A stretch of DNA of 64,000 nt. It comes from Norana najaformis. Its lineage: Eukaryota > Annelida > Clitellata > Crassiclitellata > Hormogastridae. The notes below the pieces were generated by a model, which searched no databases, was not told the origin of the DNA, and saw only the letters and a list, made by a program, of their open reading frames with translations. Of the stretch, positions 44,987 to 57,200 are shown in pieces. Both the position numbers and the translations under genes were made by a program. How positions within the stretch are numbered: the first letter of the stretch is position 1; the number at the start of each line of letters is the position of its first letter. The stretch lies in contig OZ029914.1 of NCBI GenBank assembly GCA_964023275.1, positions 45,578,437 through 45,642,436 of the forward strand, written 5' to 3'.

Positions 44987-46884
44987 ATAAAAATATGAAT
45001 AAGAAGAAATAATACGTTTAATCACTTGAGCACAGAATTAAAGAAAGTCAGTTAAATGAAATAATATAATTATAATATCAAATAAAAAAGTTAAGAAACG
45101 CTAATGTATATTAAGAAGAAATTAGTAAATATAATCATTCAAAAAGAACCCAATTAAATTAAATAAATCAATGAAACTATAAATAATATTTTGGCGGACA
45201 GGCCACAAGGCTTCCTATGGATTGATTAAGAAATAATAAAAAAATTTAATTAGCCACAGACCCTTGATGGTAAGATTAGTGGTTGGGATCAGCAAGATCG
45301 TAAATGTAGCCACCGAATTTCTTAAGCGCTCGGTGAACCTTACTTGAAACCAGGTTATTCGCAGACTCCTGTTGAAAGACAAAACTGATAATGTAGGTTA
45401 TGTAAATGTAAATCTTTGAAATTTCTCAGCGTCACACAAAAGCCTCGTCAGGGAGACCAGCTCAATCAGGACCCTTTAATCAAATCAAGTCCACAAGACT
45501 GGTTGCTTGGTCAGTTTCGGTAAGGTCATTCGGTTCGAAGTCCATATCTTAAGGTATAAAGGATGAAAGATATACGGTGGACTCATGGTAGACGTTATCT
45601 TTGTGTTTTCGTCCATTACTTCATCTTGTTGACGATCACGTTTGGATCATTCGAGGGAACGTGTGTAAATCATATCGATATCTAATCGACCTTAAGTTGA
45701 TTGATTATGAATTAAGTTGACACTGCATTGCTTGACGCAGAGTTATAGTTTCAGAAGAATTGGTAAGTATTAAGTAGTAGGCCTACTTTTGTTATCGTAT
45801 GCAAAGTGAACTACTGATAAACTTGGTTCTTTTTTGTGAACAATCAAGATCGAAGTCAACTTAGTAAAACGCACATCTAAGGATTAATTTAAACGTCTCG
45901 GTTAAGGACCTCAAAGTTTCGTAAACATCCCTGGTAGGCCGACTTCATTTGTTGTAAACCCACACATCATTCATGCAACAGTGGCCTAGTTGGGTTTTTA
46001 CATCTGTATACGAGTCCTAATCGCTGTCTGTCTGTCTGTTTATCTCAAGGGGTTCTCGGACTGGACAATATCCCAGTAGGAAAATTACTCTCGGACAAAA
46101 CCCCTAACATAAAACCCCATGGGACAAAATTTTATGGTCAGAACCCCAACGGTTAATATGCCCCTCGGACAAGCAATTGACATTGTATGTCTGTTTGTCT
46201 GCTTGGATGCTTACATAACAATGGTCACGTAATTCTCTCATCTTGTCGTTAGCTCTCTGTAGGTCCACTGTGTCACAGTAGAAATATCAGGTGATATCTG
46301 AGCGGTTCACTGTCCGATGCGTACAGGCAACCTATTTATAACGAGACGAGTGATTATTCAAGTTATGATGTGTTCCTATATATGTTCTTTGCTTCTATCG
46401 GCCTCTGAATATCGGTCAAGTCAGCCAAATTCTAGTGCAAACCACTTTGGGCAGTTTGACAATGTACATTATCAGCTTCGATGCAGCTCAGAGGTAAACT
46501 GAATTGCATTTTAAATATCAGTTGATACTGGCATATCAGCGATGACTGGCATTCAATGGACGGATTGTGATAAATGTCTGATTGGCTTCGCGGTAAGAGG
46601 AGATCAAAGAGCGAATCAGAGGGGGGGAGGGAGCATACTTACTCAACGATAACTTAAACAATTTGGGCGATTTAACGTCATTCGTGAACCGCAGCTATCG
46701 CGGTTAGGCTGTTTTTTTTCTAAGCTACACAAAAGGGCACGGCCAGGTATACTTAGTATCCGTACGAAGAAATTGTGTAAAGTAATACAACGTACAAATA
46801 CACACTTTATTTTCAAAATTTCATACACGCACCTATAATTACATTCATGCATACATGTTAGTATAATTACATATAGAAGTGCAT

Positions 46885-47110
46885 GTATGCATGCATATTT
46901 ACATACATACATACAAACATACATGCATACATACATACGTACATACGTACGTATGGCGTATGTACGTACATACGTACGTGAATACATTTATACATACATG
47001 ATTACACATACACATAAACGTACATGCACACATACATGTATACATACATATGTTCGTACGTACATATATTCAAACATACATACATTCATATATACTTGTA
47101 CATATGTGCA
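46885..47110. repeat. CATA/CGTA simple repeat with palindromic core
   Basis: Tetranucleotide tract. Its centre (about 46930-46980) reads 'cgtacatacgtacgta', a six-base gap, then an approximately inverted copy, so a hairpin could form. Confidence 0.85.
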
Positions 47111-47202
47111 TGCATATTAGTGTCGGTCAGCGTTTCGAAGATTCCTGCTTCAGTCCATTAGCATCATGCTTCGTCATTCGATTCTTCTAAAGACTTGTTA
47201 AC

Positions 47203-47311
47203 ATGTTGAAGACTTTTTCAGAGATGGCGCTTTTGCTAGTTTTCCTCGTGTGCATGGTGACGATCAGTACAGCCGAGAAAGCTCATGTCAAGTCAGCGGC
47301 TGTCAAAGCAG
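47203..47311 (+). CDS. Signal-peptide exon of the CUB gene
   Basis: ATG at 47203, 36 codons plus one base, GTAACG donor at 47312 (phase 1). The hydrophobic core is ALLLVFLVCMVTI, followed by S-T-A before E-K-A. It is about 2 kb from the first CUB exon. The link rests on phase compatibility and the usual exon order of secreted proteins, not on transcripts. Confidence 0.7.
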
Positions 47312-48144
47312 GTAACGAATAATGTTGATGCGTGTATTCTGAGTAGGTCTAAGCGAAAACAAAAAATCATCAAAGTTTATGTCTCAGTAGATAAAAATGT
47401 AAAGATGCCATATCCCAAGGAGAGGCACTAATTTCCTATTCTTAGACCAGTGAACCGGCAGTGGACGAATCCCAAGATCGTGGACACTGGGCCGATGCGT
47501 CGCAGGACTTGCCCTTTACTTCTCAGCTTACGCCGATACCAAATTATACTGCTTGGTGACAGAGGCACAGTGTGCGCAGAAAACTTGTCCAAGCTCGAAC
47601 TCTCATTAGTCTGATTAGAGACCAGGACGGCTACCGAATATACCACCTTGTCGCAAGCTCCCAGTATACAGTTGCATGTTAAATTGATTTCTGCTCGTTG
47701 TCGCAGAATTATGTTTTCAGAAGTATCTGTTATCAACTGAAAGTTCTTTGGTTTAAATCTAGGACTCGACCTGACTGACCTTAGCAATTCGACTTGAATC
47801 AGATATGACCCTACTTGCGTCATCGATTTTGTTTCGATTGAAATTTGCCAATAAGTTGGCGCAGCTTTTTGTGCGCTGAAAATGTTTGAGTTTACAATTA
47901 CAGTTACGACTACACTATGGATCGAATTTTTTATAGGTCGCATAACGACAATGCGTTTCAAGTTTAAGTGGTACCTCCACAATACCCAAATTATTTAATG
48001 GGTCAATACCCTACTGTCTGACAACAGCTTAGAAAAATTTTGCCTTCAAGTCTAAAAAAGTCAGTAAAGGCAATTTCAAGCGTGGATAAATTATCTACCA
48101 CTGCAAAGTACTTCAGATTTCTCAGAGATTTATAGTAGCATTGC

Positions 48145-48204
<60 letters not shown>

Positions 48205-51200
48205 GTAAGCTAATTTATATAGCGCCGTAGCACAGCCAAGGCCGAAGAAAAGAGCGCTGTACATGGGTTCAAAAATCAGCTACAGTCATAAGATATCCTA
48301 AAAAGATGTGTCTTGAGTCGTGACTTGAATGTGTCCAGGAATGGGGCATTCGTCACATTCTCAGGAAGACTGTTCCACGCAGTGTGTCCAGCGACAGTGA
48401 AGGAACGTTCGCCGAACTTCGTGGAAGAACGCGGGACATGCAGTTGATTCCTCGATGAGAACCGTAGCCGATGTGTGTTCTGGTTGTCGGCTGTTCGAAT
48501 ACAGAAGTCGGATATATAGTCTGGTAGAAGACCATTAAGAGCCTTGTATGTAATTAGACACAGTTTGTAGGTGATCCGCTGAGGAATACGCAAGCAGTGC
48601 AGGTTGTCGCGCAGCATATCAGTGACGTGATTGAATGGTGTCCGACCATAGATGAGGCGGGCAGCAGAGTTTAGCACTGACTATACCCGCTCTAGCTGAC
48701 AAGTCGGCAGATCTGCCAGCAAGCTATTGCAGTAGTCAACCCTGGACTATGAAGCTGTTGACCAGAGTGACAGCGGTTGAGGTGGGAATGAATGAATGAG
48801 TTACCTGAGATATAGCCAGATCGTCGAGTAAATAGCTTTATCTAGGATTGTAAATCATTTTAGCAAGAAGCTGCCTGTAGGGCCAGGCCAAAGATAAATT
48901 GCATGGAAGTCTGTGACTGGCTGTTTAAATACCCGAGTGTCCGAGAAAATAAAGGACTTCAAGGCCCTTGGTAAACTAATTTTAAAGTTTGCTTAGTTGA
49001 ATTCCTCCAGTGCCTCAGTCTGCGATGACCTCTCAAACTACTGGCCATTTTGGATTCGTAAGTTCACCCTCTATCACGGCAACTGTTAAAACAGTATTGC
49101 AAATGTAGCCTGACCACTGATTTGTAAAATATCACAAAATTATTGTTTTCAACGTAAGTGTTGTAATGAAAAACATTTTCCTTAATTACTCTTACATTAC
49201 GTATTTTTGTGAAATATCTGGCAGTGCAGTTAAAATATATTATTTGATTGAACTGTTTTGTTGCCACAGTCTGCGATAACACCTCCTACTTCGGTCCGTC
49301 AGGGGTCATCAGTTCTCCCAACTACCCTGGCAATTACTACGACAATCTCTACTGCGATTACAACATTTACGCTTCAACCGGAAGTTCGTTCTCGATCATC
49401 TTCGAATCGTTCAACATAGAAGATGGCTACGATTTTCTGACGGTTAGTATTCGATGATTTTGTTGCAGGTTAGTTTCTGTTGTCGGCTTACGTTGGAAGC
49501 TACTTTTAACGTGCTTCATAGTCACTATTCTTGTCAGCTTCATTGCCAAACCATTGGAGCGATATGTTATTTCTAAATGTGATACAGTATAAAGTAAGTC
49601 GTTACGCTGTTGCAGAGTGACGTATGGTTTCACGTGACGCTTCGCATGTGGACCTATCTTGTAGGCATGCAAGCGCAGATCTGTTTGAATTCGTTCATTG
49701 GGAAGGGCAAGCCGTTGTGTTATGGTTGTGGTTTTGGTAATGGCTGCTTGCTAAACTTGGAAAGTTAAGATCATGAAAAAACTTCTTTTCCCGCAGCTTC
49801 ATAATGTACAGATTGTCTAAGTCCACGAGACTATAGTATGCTTTCATACTTTTAAATGGCTGGTGTTTCATAGTCACTCATTATAACAGTTGCTCAGAGT
49901 TTTCACATTTTACTGTTTGTGTTTTGAGTTTGCTCATGATCTGTTCGCATTTAAAGTTTGCAAAAAACTTCTATTAGCTATACTTTTCCTATAATGAATT
50001 TAACCCAAAAATTTGGATTTGGAAGCTGTTTATTTTGAGCATAATGTAATAATTTGCAAAATTAAAAAGGAATAGAAACAACTTGACTTTGTACGACAGA
50101 TCAGTTGCCCAACCAACGCGAGTTTTACATCAAAAGAATATACTGGATATTCATTACCTGACCCAGTATCGATTCCTTGGTGCAGCCAAGGAAGAGTCAA
50201 CTTTCAAAGTGACTACTCTGTGGCCTACAGTGGATTCAGCCTCGATTATTATATCAGTGTAGGAGGTAGGGGTTTTCTACAGTGCTTCGTATAATAAGTG
50301 ATGTTTGGAATGCTTATTATTACATAGAAGCAATGAAAAAGATAGTGCAGAGATGCTGACCCATCATACAAACTCACCTATGCTCTACTGCTTGCAATTT
50401 CTGCATTGACCTTTCACTCAAAACTGAAAACATTCCTCTTTCACAGGTCCTATCCTGACTCCCCTTCTTCCTCTTATCTCTCTTTCCGCTCCAATCCCAA
50501 GCATCACCCACCGTAGGTGCCACGCTGTCTCTCTGCCTGACTTTTGGGTCTTGACCTGGAACCGAAGACTTTTGCCTATCGATTTTGTTTTGACTGGCGA
50601 CTGTGAATGACCTGGTCCCCGTGACGAGGCTTTCGTTTGGCGCTGTAAAATCTCGGGATTACGATTAAGATAAAGAGACGGAACGTTCGGAATGAGATAG
50701 TGGCCACGGATGGCTTGACGAAGGTAAGAACAGTTAGATATTTTGCACCCCGGAGCGAGTGATAGCAATCGCCCCCACACTTCCATAGAAATTTTGAATG
50801 TCAAGGAAAAACAGCAATTTAGAGAAACGTCTTTGTGTTGAACATTAATTGATGGTATTATAGGAGAACACCTACCAAAACTCATTATACAATTTTTCTA
50901 ACTTTGATAGCTGGAAAATCTTTGAAAACTTCACCGAAATTGTTGTTAGCGGCTGCTTCATTATCAGTGAAAACAACAGCAGTTTGTTGGCCTCTCTTGT
51001 GACACTGAACGCTCTAAATAGGATTTGACAAGTTCTATTTTGCTGTCTATACTGAAACTGACAATGTCAAAAGAATCTGAAGAAGTGAGGCCAAAGTCTT
51101 TTATGCCCCTAATGCCACTGATGAATTGTAGGCCTTTTGAGCAGTCCAGTTGGAGAATTCTTCAATCTGTCCTCTATAAGGCTCTTTTGATCTTTGGGAC

Positions 51201-54200
51201 CCAGGCTCTTGTTGACCCTTAAGTTAACACAATTAAAATGTTTGGTGCAGATGAATAAAATATGTCTTAAATATTTCATTTTGCCACCCTCTTTGCTGCC
51301 TCTTGAACAGTGCCGCCCGGGGCGGCCGCAAGATTCGTCCCTACCCCTAACTACGTCATTGAAAAAGAAGGCACTGTTGAATATTAATTTTAGTAGAAAT
51401 GAACAAGATCATGATTGTAAACTCTGCATTTCTTCGCCGCCCAAGAAAAGTTAAATTTCGGGAATCAGCTTAATCACAGGCGCTTCATCAAAGCAACATT
51501 TGCCAGGCAATTATGGCCAGGTTTGGATCCGAGTCAAAACCCAAACCTTGTGCTTCTACGATAGATGATGTTTTATAGCGGACAGTTTTTGGTTTTTGAA
51601 TGACGGGTATGTAACAGGTAGATGCAAAAGAAAGCATTGTCCTTTTAATCGCTTTTGTTGGAATTTAGTGTTTAAATCCAGGATTTTGAGGTTTAAGAAC
51701 TCGGTTTATTTAAATGTAATCGCTCATAATAATTATAATAAAATTTTGCTGGAAGTGATATAAAATTCATTTTAAAGAGTCCATAGCGTCTTTAGCGCCA
51801 CCTATTGTCTAAATTGTTCATGATATGTTACACATAATAACGGTTTCTTCTCGTGTTGCCTGTGTACTACAGCTTAAAAGGTGGAATATGATTATTGACT
51901 GCAGGTTGTGGAAACACAGTATACAGTGGTTCCAGCGGGTATGTCACGTCTCCGAATTGGCCGAATAACTACGTATACAATCAGAACTGCTCCAACATCA
52001 TCTGGTCTCCACAGCGAAGCACGTTCCACCTCTATTTTCAGTCTTTCATCCTAGAAAGCTGCTGCAGTTGCGATTGGCTAGAGGTATAATACCTGTAATT
52101 AGTTGCATCACCTAAAGGTAGATGGGAATTTTAGCGGAAATGTTAAGAGTCGGGTCGAGTGCCAACCGGTCGGTGCAGTAGTGATTGCACCTTCCTCACT
52201 GGTCGTCGCTGGGACAGAGTATGTAGTTCAGGGCGTGAAACTGGCACGTACCATGGTCGTGGGGGCTGCGCAGTGGTGCCCGTCTGGGGATAGGTGCCTG
52301 GTGGTCCCTAGTCGAACTGGAGGGTGTCGGAGCGGCCGCCTGTAAAGCAAGTGAAGGGCTCGAAGTGTGTCGCCCTGTTGCGCGCAGGGTGAAAACCCGG
52401 AACCCCCGACCCAGGGGCGACGGGCGAGGGCATACAGCAGACTCTGAACTGGTGACGGAAACTGTATCGATACACTTGATGGACGAGTGCCCCGTGCACG
52501 AGTCCGCCTCCGGGCCACTCCCGAGAGGGAGGAGGTTTTGCCCAGTGCTAACTGAATAAGTCAAAGTGAAGAAATTCAAAATGCGACGGGCAACGGCCTG
52601 GAGTGACTAGTACTCTCTTAAGGATAGATGGGAATTTTAGCAACCGTAATATACCAAAACAATGATCTGGCTTTGTCTTTGCTTCACATTTTTTGCATAA
52701 TACTGCGACACAGTGGTCTGTTTGGTAGCGCGTTGGAGTTTAATCCAGCGATTGTGGGTTCGAACCTGCTGAGTGCACTCCGTGTAACGACCCTGGACAA
52801 ATTGCCTGCGCACAATTGTATCGCTAATCAGATTCAGGTTTGCTGACCATGCAGATGAGTTCCACAACAGAGGTGTCAAACAGCTTTATCTTTCTTTGAA
52901 AAGAGATAATATAATAATTAATGTTCAACAACCATTGTTCTCTGATAAAAGGTCACTCAATGGGGATTTCGCACAACAAAGAGTCACTATATTCGCAAGA
53001 TAACACATAGGGTTCAGTATATAGTTCATTGCATTACTCTCGCAATCGTGATAAATGTAATAAAGTAAAATAAGCCAAATAGTAATAAAAATAATTAAAC
53101 ACCCCGGCCACGGACCTCTAACCACTGAGACTATAAAGAATGATCCATCATAAAGTTTGCATATGTGAAGTATACTCTTGAGGCAGGAGATATAGGATTC
53201 ATAAGGTTCGTGTGTCATAAAAATCAGCAATTAAAGACAATGGATGAAGATAATACTATTTGTCTGCTGACATTTGTTCTAGATTAAATGTCTGGACAAC
53301 TCGAATTATGGTCCGTATAGATATTGTGGAACATATAATTCCCACACCCTGTACATCTACGAATGCAGTCAAGTGCTCTTGTGGTTCCACAGCGATGCTT
53401 CTAGAAACTACCAAGGATTCAACATCCAGTACAACGTCTATCCGGATGGAGGTCGGTCGGTGTAAACTCAATTCGAAAAATATTGCAGTGCTTTTGATAG
53501 GTACATGACGGAATATTCAGAGTCAATGCAAACACATATAAAAACATATATACCCACATACATACATACATACATACATACACACACATAAATACATATA
53601 TAAATACATACAAACACACATACATATAAAAATACATACACACATAAATACATATATAAATACATACACACATAAATACATATATAAATACACACACACA
53701 TATATATATATAAATACATACACAGATAAATACATATATAAATACATACACACATAAATACATATATAAATACATACAAGCACACATACACAGTCTAAAC
53801 CTACCACTACCGACAACATATTTTAGGTGTTGTAGCTGATGATTTTCGAAGGGCAACTAGTTGCTATTTTAACTAAAGTAATTTATTGCCTCTATTTATT
53901 GCCGGAGCTTCTACAAGTGATTACCTATTGTGATCGTATTGTAATTATAATTTAAAATTTGTATAGCGCCTCTTAAAAAATAAACTCATCACAGATGCTC
54001 TTTGAGCTAACGGTTTTAAATGTCATTAAGAACGGAGCATTCGTCCATTAGTAAACGTTGCTCAGATGACTAAAAGAGTCACCAGACTAGACAGCTATGT
54101 AAAGCACTTCTGACCATCAGAAATGTTACATAAAGAGTTCGAATCTCCTATGAGGTATCCACTGTCTTAGGACTTTGAAGAATTCATTCTCGCTGTTACT

Positions 54201-57200
54201 TTTCACGATAGCTGTCTTATTATAGGGTCATGAAAGCTATTCGGGAAATTGTTTCCCTAAGCTTCCTGTCTCGCCAGGAAGGCGTGGGATAGCTGAATGT
54301 TTGCTTTGATATAGGTTAATACGCTGTTGAGATAAGTCGTCCTGTCGAATTTATCTGTCTGGTGTTTACCCGTAGCCTTCACCCTCTTCAGAGGTCACCA
54401 AATAGGGAGTTGGGCCCAGGATTATTGAATGACAGTGTGTAATTGACATGTCAAAGCACTTACTTAAGGTGTCTGCAGTACCTTAGTAGGGTGCGGGGCC
54501 ACTCGCCTTCCAACAGCAACCTGAGGGAGATGCTACCGTTGATCCGCGACTCCTTACACGTCGGGGAATACCGGCTTATTTCGCAGCTAACCTCCATAAT
54601 GGAGGTTGCTCTACCATCTGACAACCGTGATGCATCGGGTTGAAGTTACAGCTCTGCACAGATTCGCAGATTATATGATCTTCTTCTTTGGCGCGTCCCC
54701 AACCTGAGCATTGCTTTCCCAAAACATATAACCACAGGCCTCTACTCTGTGCATCTCTCAAGGCTGTATGTAGTCGGAAGTTCAGTGGGCGCAGGTTACA
54801 CTCCACAGCTCTTGTCCATGTAATGCGAAGGCGTCCAGTTGGTCTTTTCCAGCCTTTTGAGGGTTAGACTTTATAACTCGCACAGCTGTGGCGTGGTACT
54901 GTTCGCTGTTGCAACGCGCGATGTGTCCAGATAATCGGAACTTCCTCTATTATATCATCCCATACACTGAGAGATAATGACGACGCAAAGATATAATCAT
55001 ACAGCGATGTTACACTGAATAAATACTAAGATTTTTATCATCAACGTTACCACCATCGCCATCATTACAATCATCGTTACCACTTTAAAAAAATTACTCA
55101 AACAGTGCTCATACCATGCCATTTCAAGTTTTGCATTTTCTAGTTTATTATGCATTAGAAAACAAAAATAATTCGCAAATACTTAGTCTAAAATGGTAAT
55201 GCTGTGAAACTACTACTGATATTATTTGCGCAGTTATGACTAAACAGGCAGCAGTCAACGGAATTGGAAAAAGCCTTATTTTAAAATGAAAAAAAAAACA
55301 TTGTTGCAGGGACTCCGAGTCAGCCTACACCGACGCCTCTTCCGACGACGACGCCTACTCCACCAACCTCTTCAATTATCCAAGGTTAAAATTAATGTCT
55401 ATATTTACATGTACATTTGTTCAGAAAGTAGTCATAACATTATCAGTAATTAATGGCATTTATTAAGCACCATAACGTAATGACTAACTGTGTAGCACAC
55501 ATAATTATGAGAATTGAAAAGTGCCTTATTTTTTAAATGAAAAAATAACATTGTTGCAGAGTCCACGAGTCAAGCTTCTCCAACGCCTCCTCCGACGAGC
55601 ACTCCTTCTCCGCCACCCTCTACAATTATCCCAGGTTAAAAGAAATTTCTGTATTTACATGTACTTTTTAATGAAAGTAGTCAGTTAAGTTTCAGTAATT
55701 AGTTGCTTTCATTAAACGCCATTATCTATTGACTAAGCAGGTAGCAGTCGAAAGAATTGGAAAGAGCCTTATTTTTAAATGAAAACACATTGTTGCAGAG
55801 GTTACGAGTGATGCTTCTCCATCGCCTCCTCCGACGAGCACTCCTTCTACGCCACCCTCTACTATTATACCAGGTTAAAATAAATTTCCATATTTACATG
55901 TACTTTTTAATGAAAGTAGTCAGTTAAGTTTCAGTAATTAGTTGCTTTCTATTAAGCGCCATTATCTATTGACTAAACAGGTAGCAGTCAAAAGTATTGG
56001 AAAGAGCCTTATTTTAAAATGAAATAAAATTGTTGCAGAGGTTACGAGTCAGGCTTCTCCAACGCCTCCTCCGACGAGCCCTCCTACTCCGCCACCCTCT
56101 ACTATTATCCCAGGTAATAAAATAATTTCTGTATTCACATATACTTTTTCTAAAAATAATCACTAAACAATTAGTTAAATTTATTAAGCGCCACTACCGA
56201 ATGACTAAACAGGTAGATAAAAGACTTGGAAAGTGCTTATTTTTAAATGAACAAAATGTTGCGGAAACTGTGAGTCAACCACTTCAACGGTTTCTCCGTC
56301 AAACACACCTACGTCTCCAGCTTCTACAATTATCCAAGGTACTAAAGCAGTTTCTCCATTTTCATGTACCTTTATACAACAGAAATGTTTAGACTCAGTC
56401 TCTGTATTACTGACATTTATAAAACGCCGTTACCTATTGACTAAGCAGTTGTAAAAAGTATTACAAAGAGCCTTATTTTCGAATGAAATAACATTGTTGC
56501 AGAGGTTACGAGTCAGGCAACTCCAACGCCTCCTCCGACGAGCACTCCTTCTCCGCCAGCCTCTACAATTAACCCAGGTTAAAATGATTCCATATTGACC
56601 TGTAGTTCTTAATGAAAATAGTCAAGTAGGTTTCAGTGATTTGTGGCTTTTATTAAACGCCACTATCTGATGACTTAGCAGGAAGCAGTCGAAAGTATTT
56701 GAAAGAGCCTTATTTACTAATGAAAACACATTGTTGTAGAGGTTACGAGTCAGGCAACTCCAACGCCTCCTCCGACGGACACTCCTTCTCCGCCACCCTC
56801 TACAATTATCCCAGGTTAAAAGAAATTTTTATAATTACATGTACTTTTTAATGCAAAATGTCAGTTAAGTTTCAGTAATTATTTGCTTTTTTAGACGCAG
56901 TTATCTATTGACTAAACAGTTAGCAGTCAAAAGTATTGGAAAGAGCCTTATTTTTAAATGAAAACACATTGTTGCAGAGTCCACGAGTCAAGCTTCTCCA
57001 ACACCTCCTCCGACGGACACTCCTTCTCCGCCACCCTCTACTGTTATACCAGGTTAAAAGAAACGTCTGTATTTAACTGTACTTTTTAATGAAAATAGTC
57101 AATTAGTTTATAATAATTAGTTGCTTTAATTAAACGCCATGATCTTTTGACTAAGCAGTTAGCAGACAAAATTATAGGAAAGAGCCTTATTTTTAAATGA

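Larger units (their letters stand above)
44947..47202. other. Spacer between TRIM and the CUB gene
   Basis: No gene is recognised. 44981-44986 is the TRIM poly(A) signal. About 46045-46170 shows a short repeated theme around 'ggacaaaaccc' and 'gggacaaaat'. 46885-47110 is a CATA/CGTA simple-repeat tract with inverted repeats. The CUB gene promoter is expected just upstream of 47203, but no clear element is seen. Confidence 0.45.

Noticed and set aside
46317-46502. Short ATG frame with hydrophobic segment before the CUB gene
   Set aside because: Considered as an alternative signal-peptide exon. The frame ends in a stop without a phase-1 donor, whereas 47203-47311 fits exactly.
52196-52579. 127-codon reverse-strand frame in the GC-rich insert
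   Set aside because: Its composition reflects GC richness only. It has no domain, and the insert's forward strand carries the rRNA-like sequence.
52708-52780. Possible tRNA gene
   Set aside because: The A-box, anticodon-like arm and B box are present, but the acceptor and D stems do not pair, and it continues into a SINE body.
53419-53856. 145-codon reverse-strand open frame
   Set aside because: It spans the ACATA simple repeat and overlaps a CUB exon on the other strand; low-complexity artefact.
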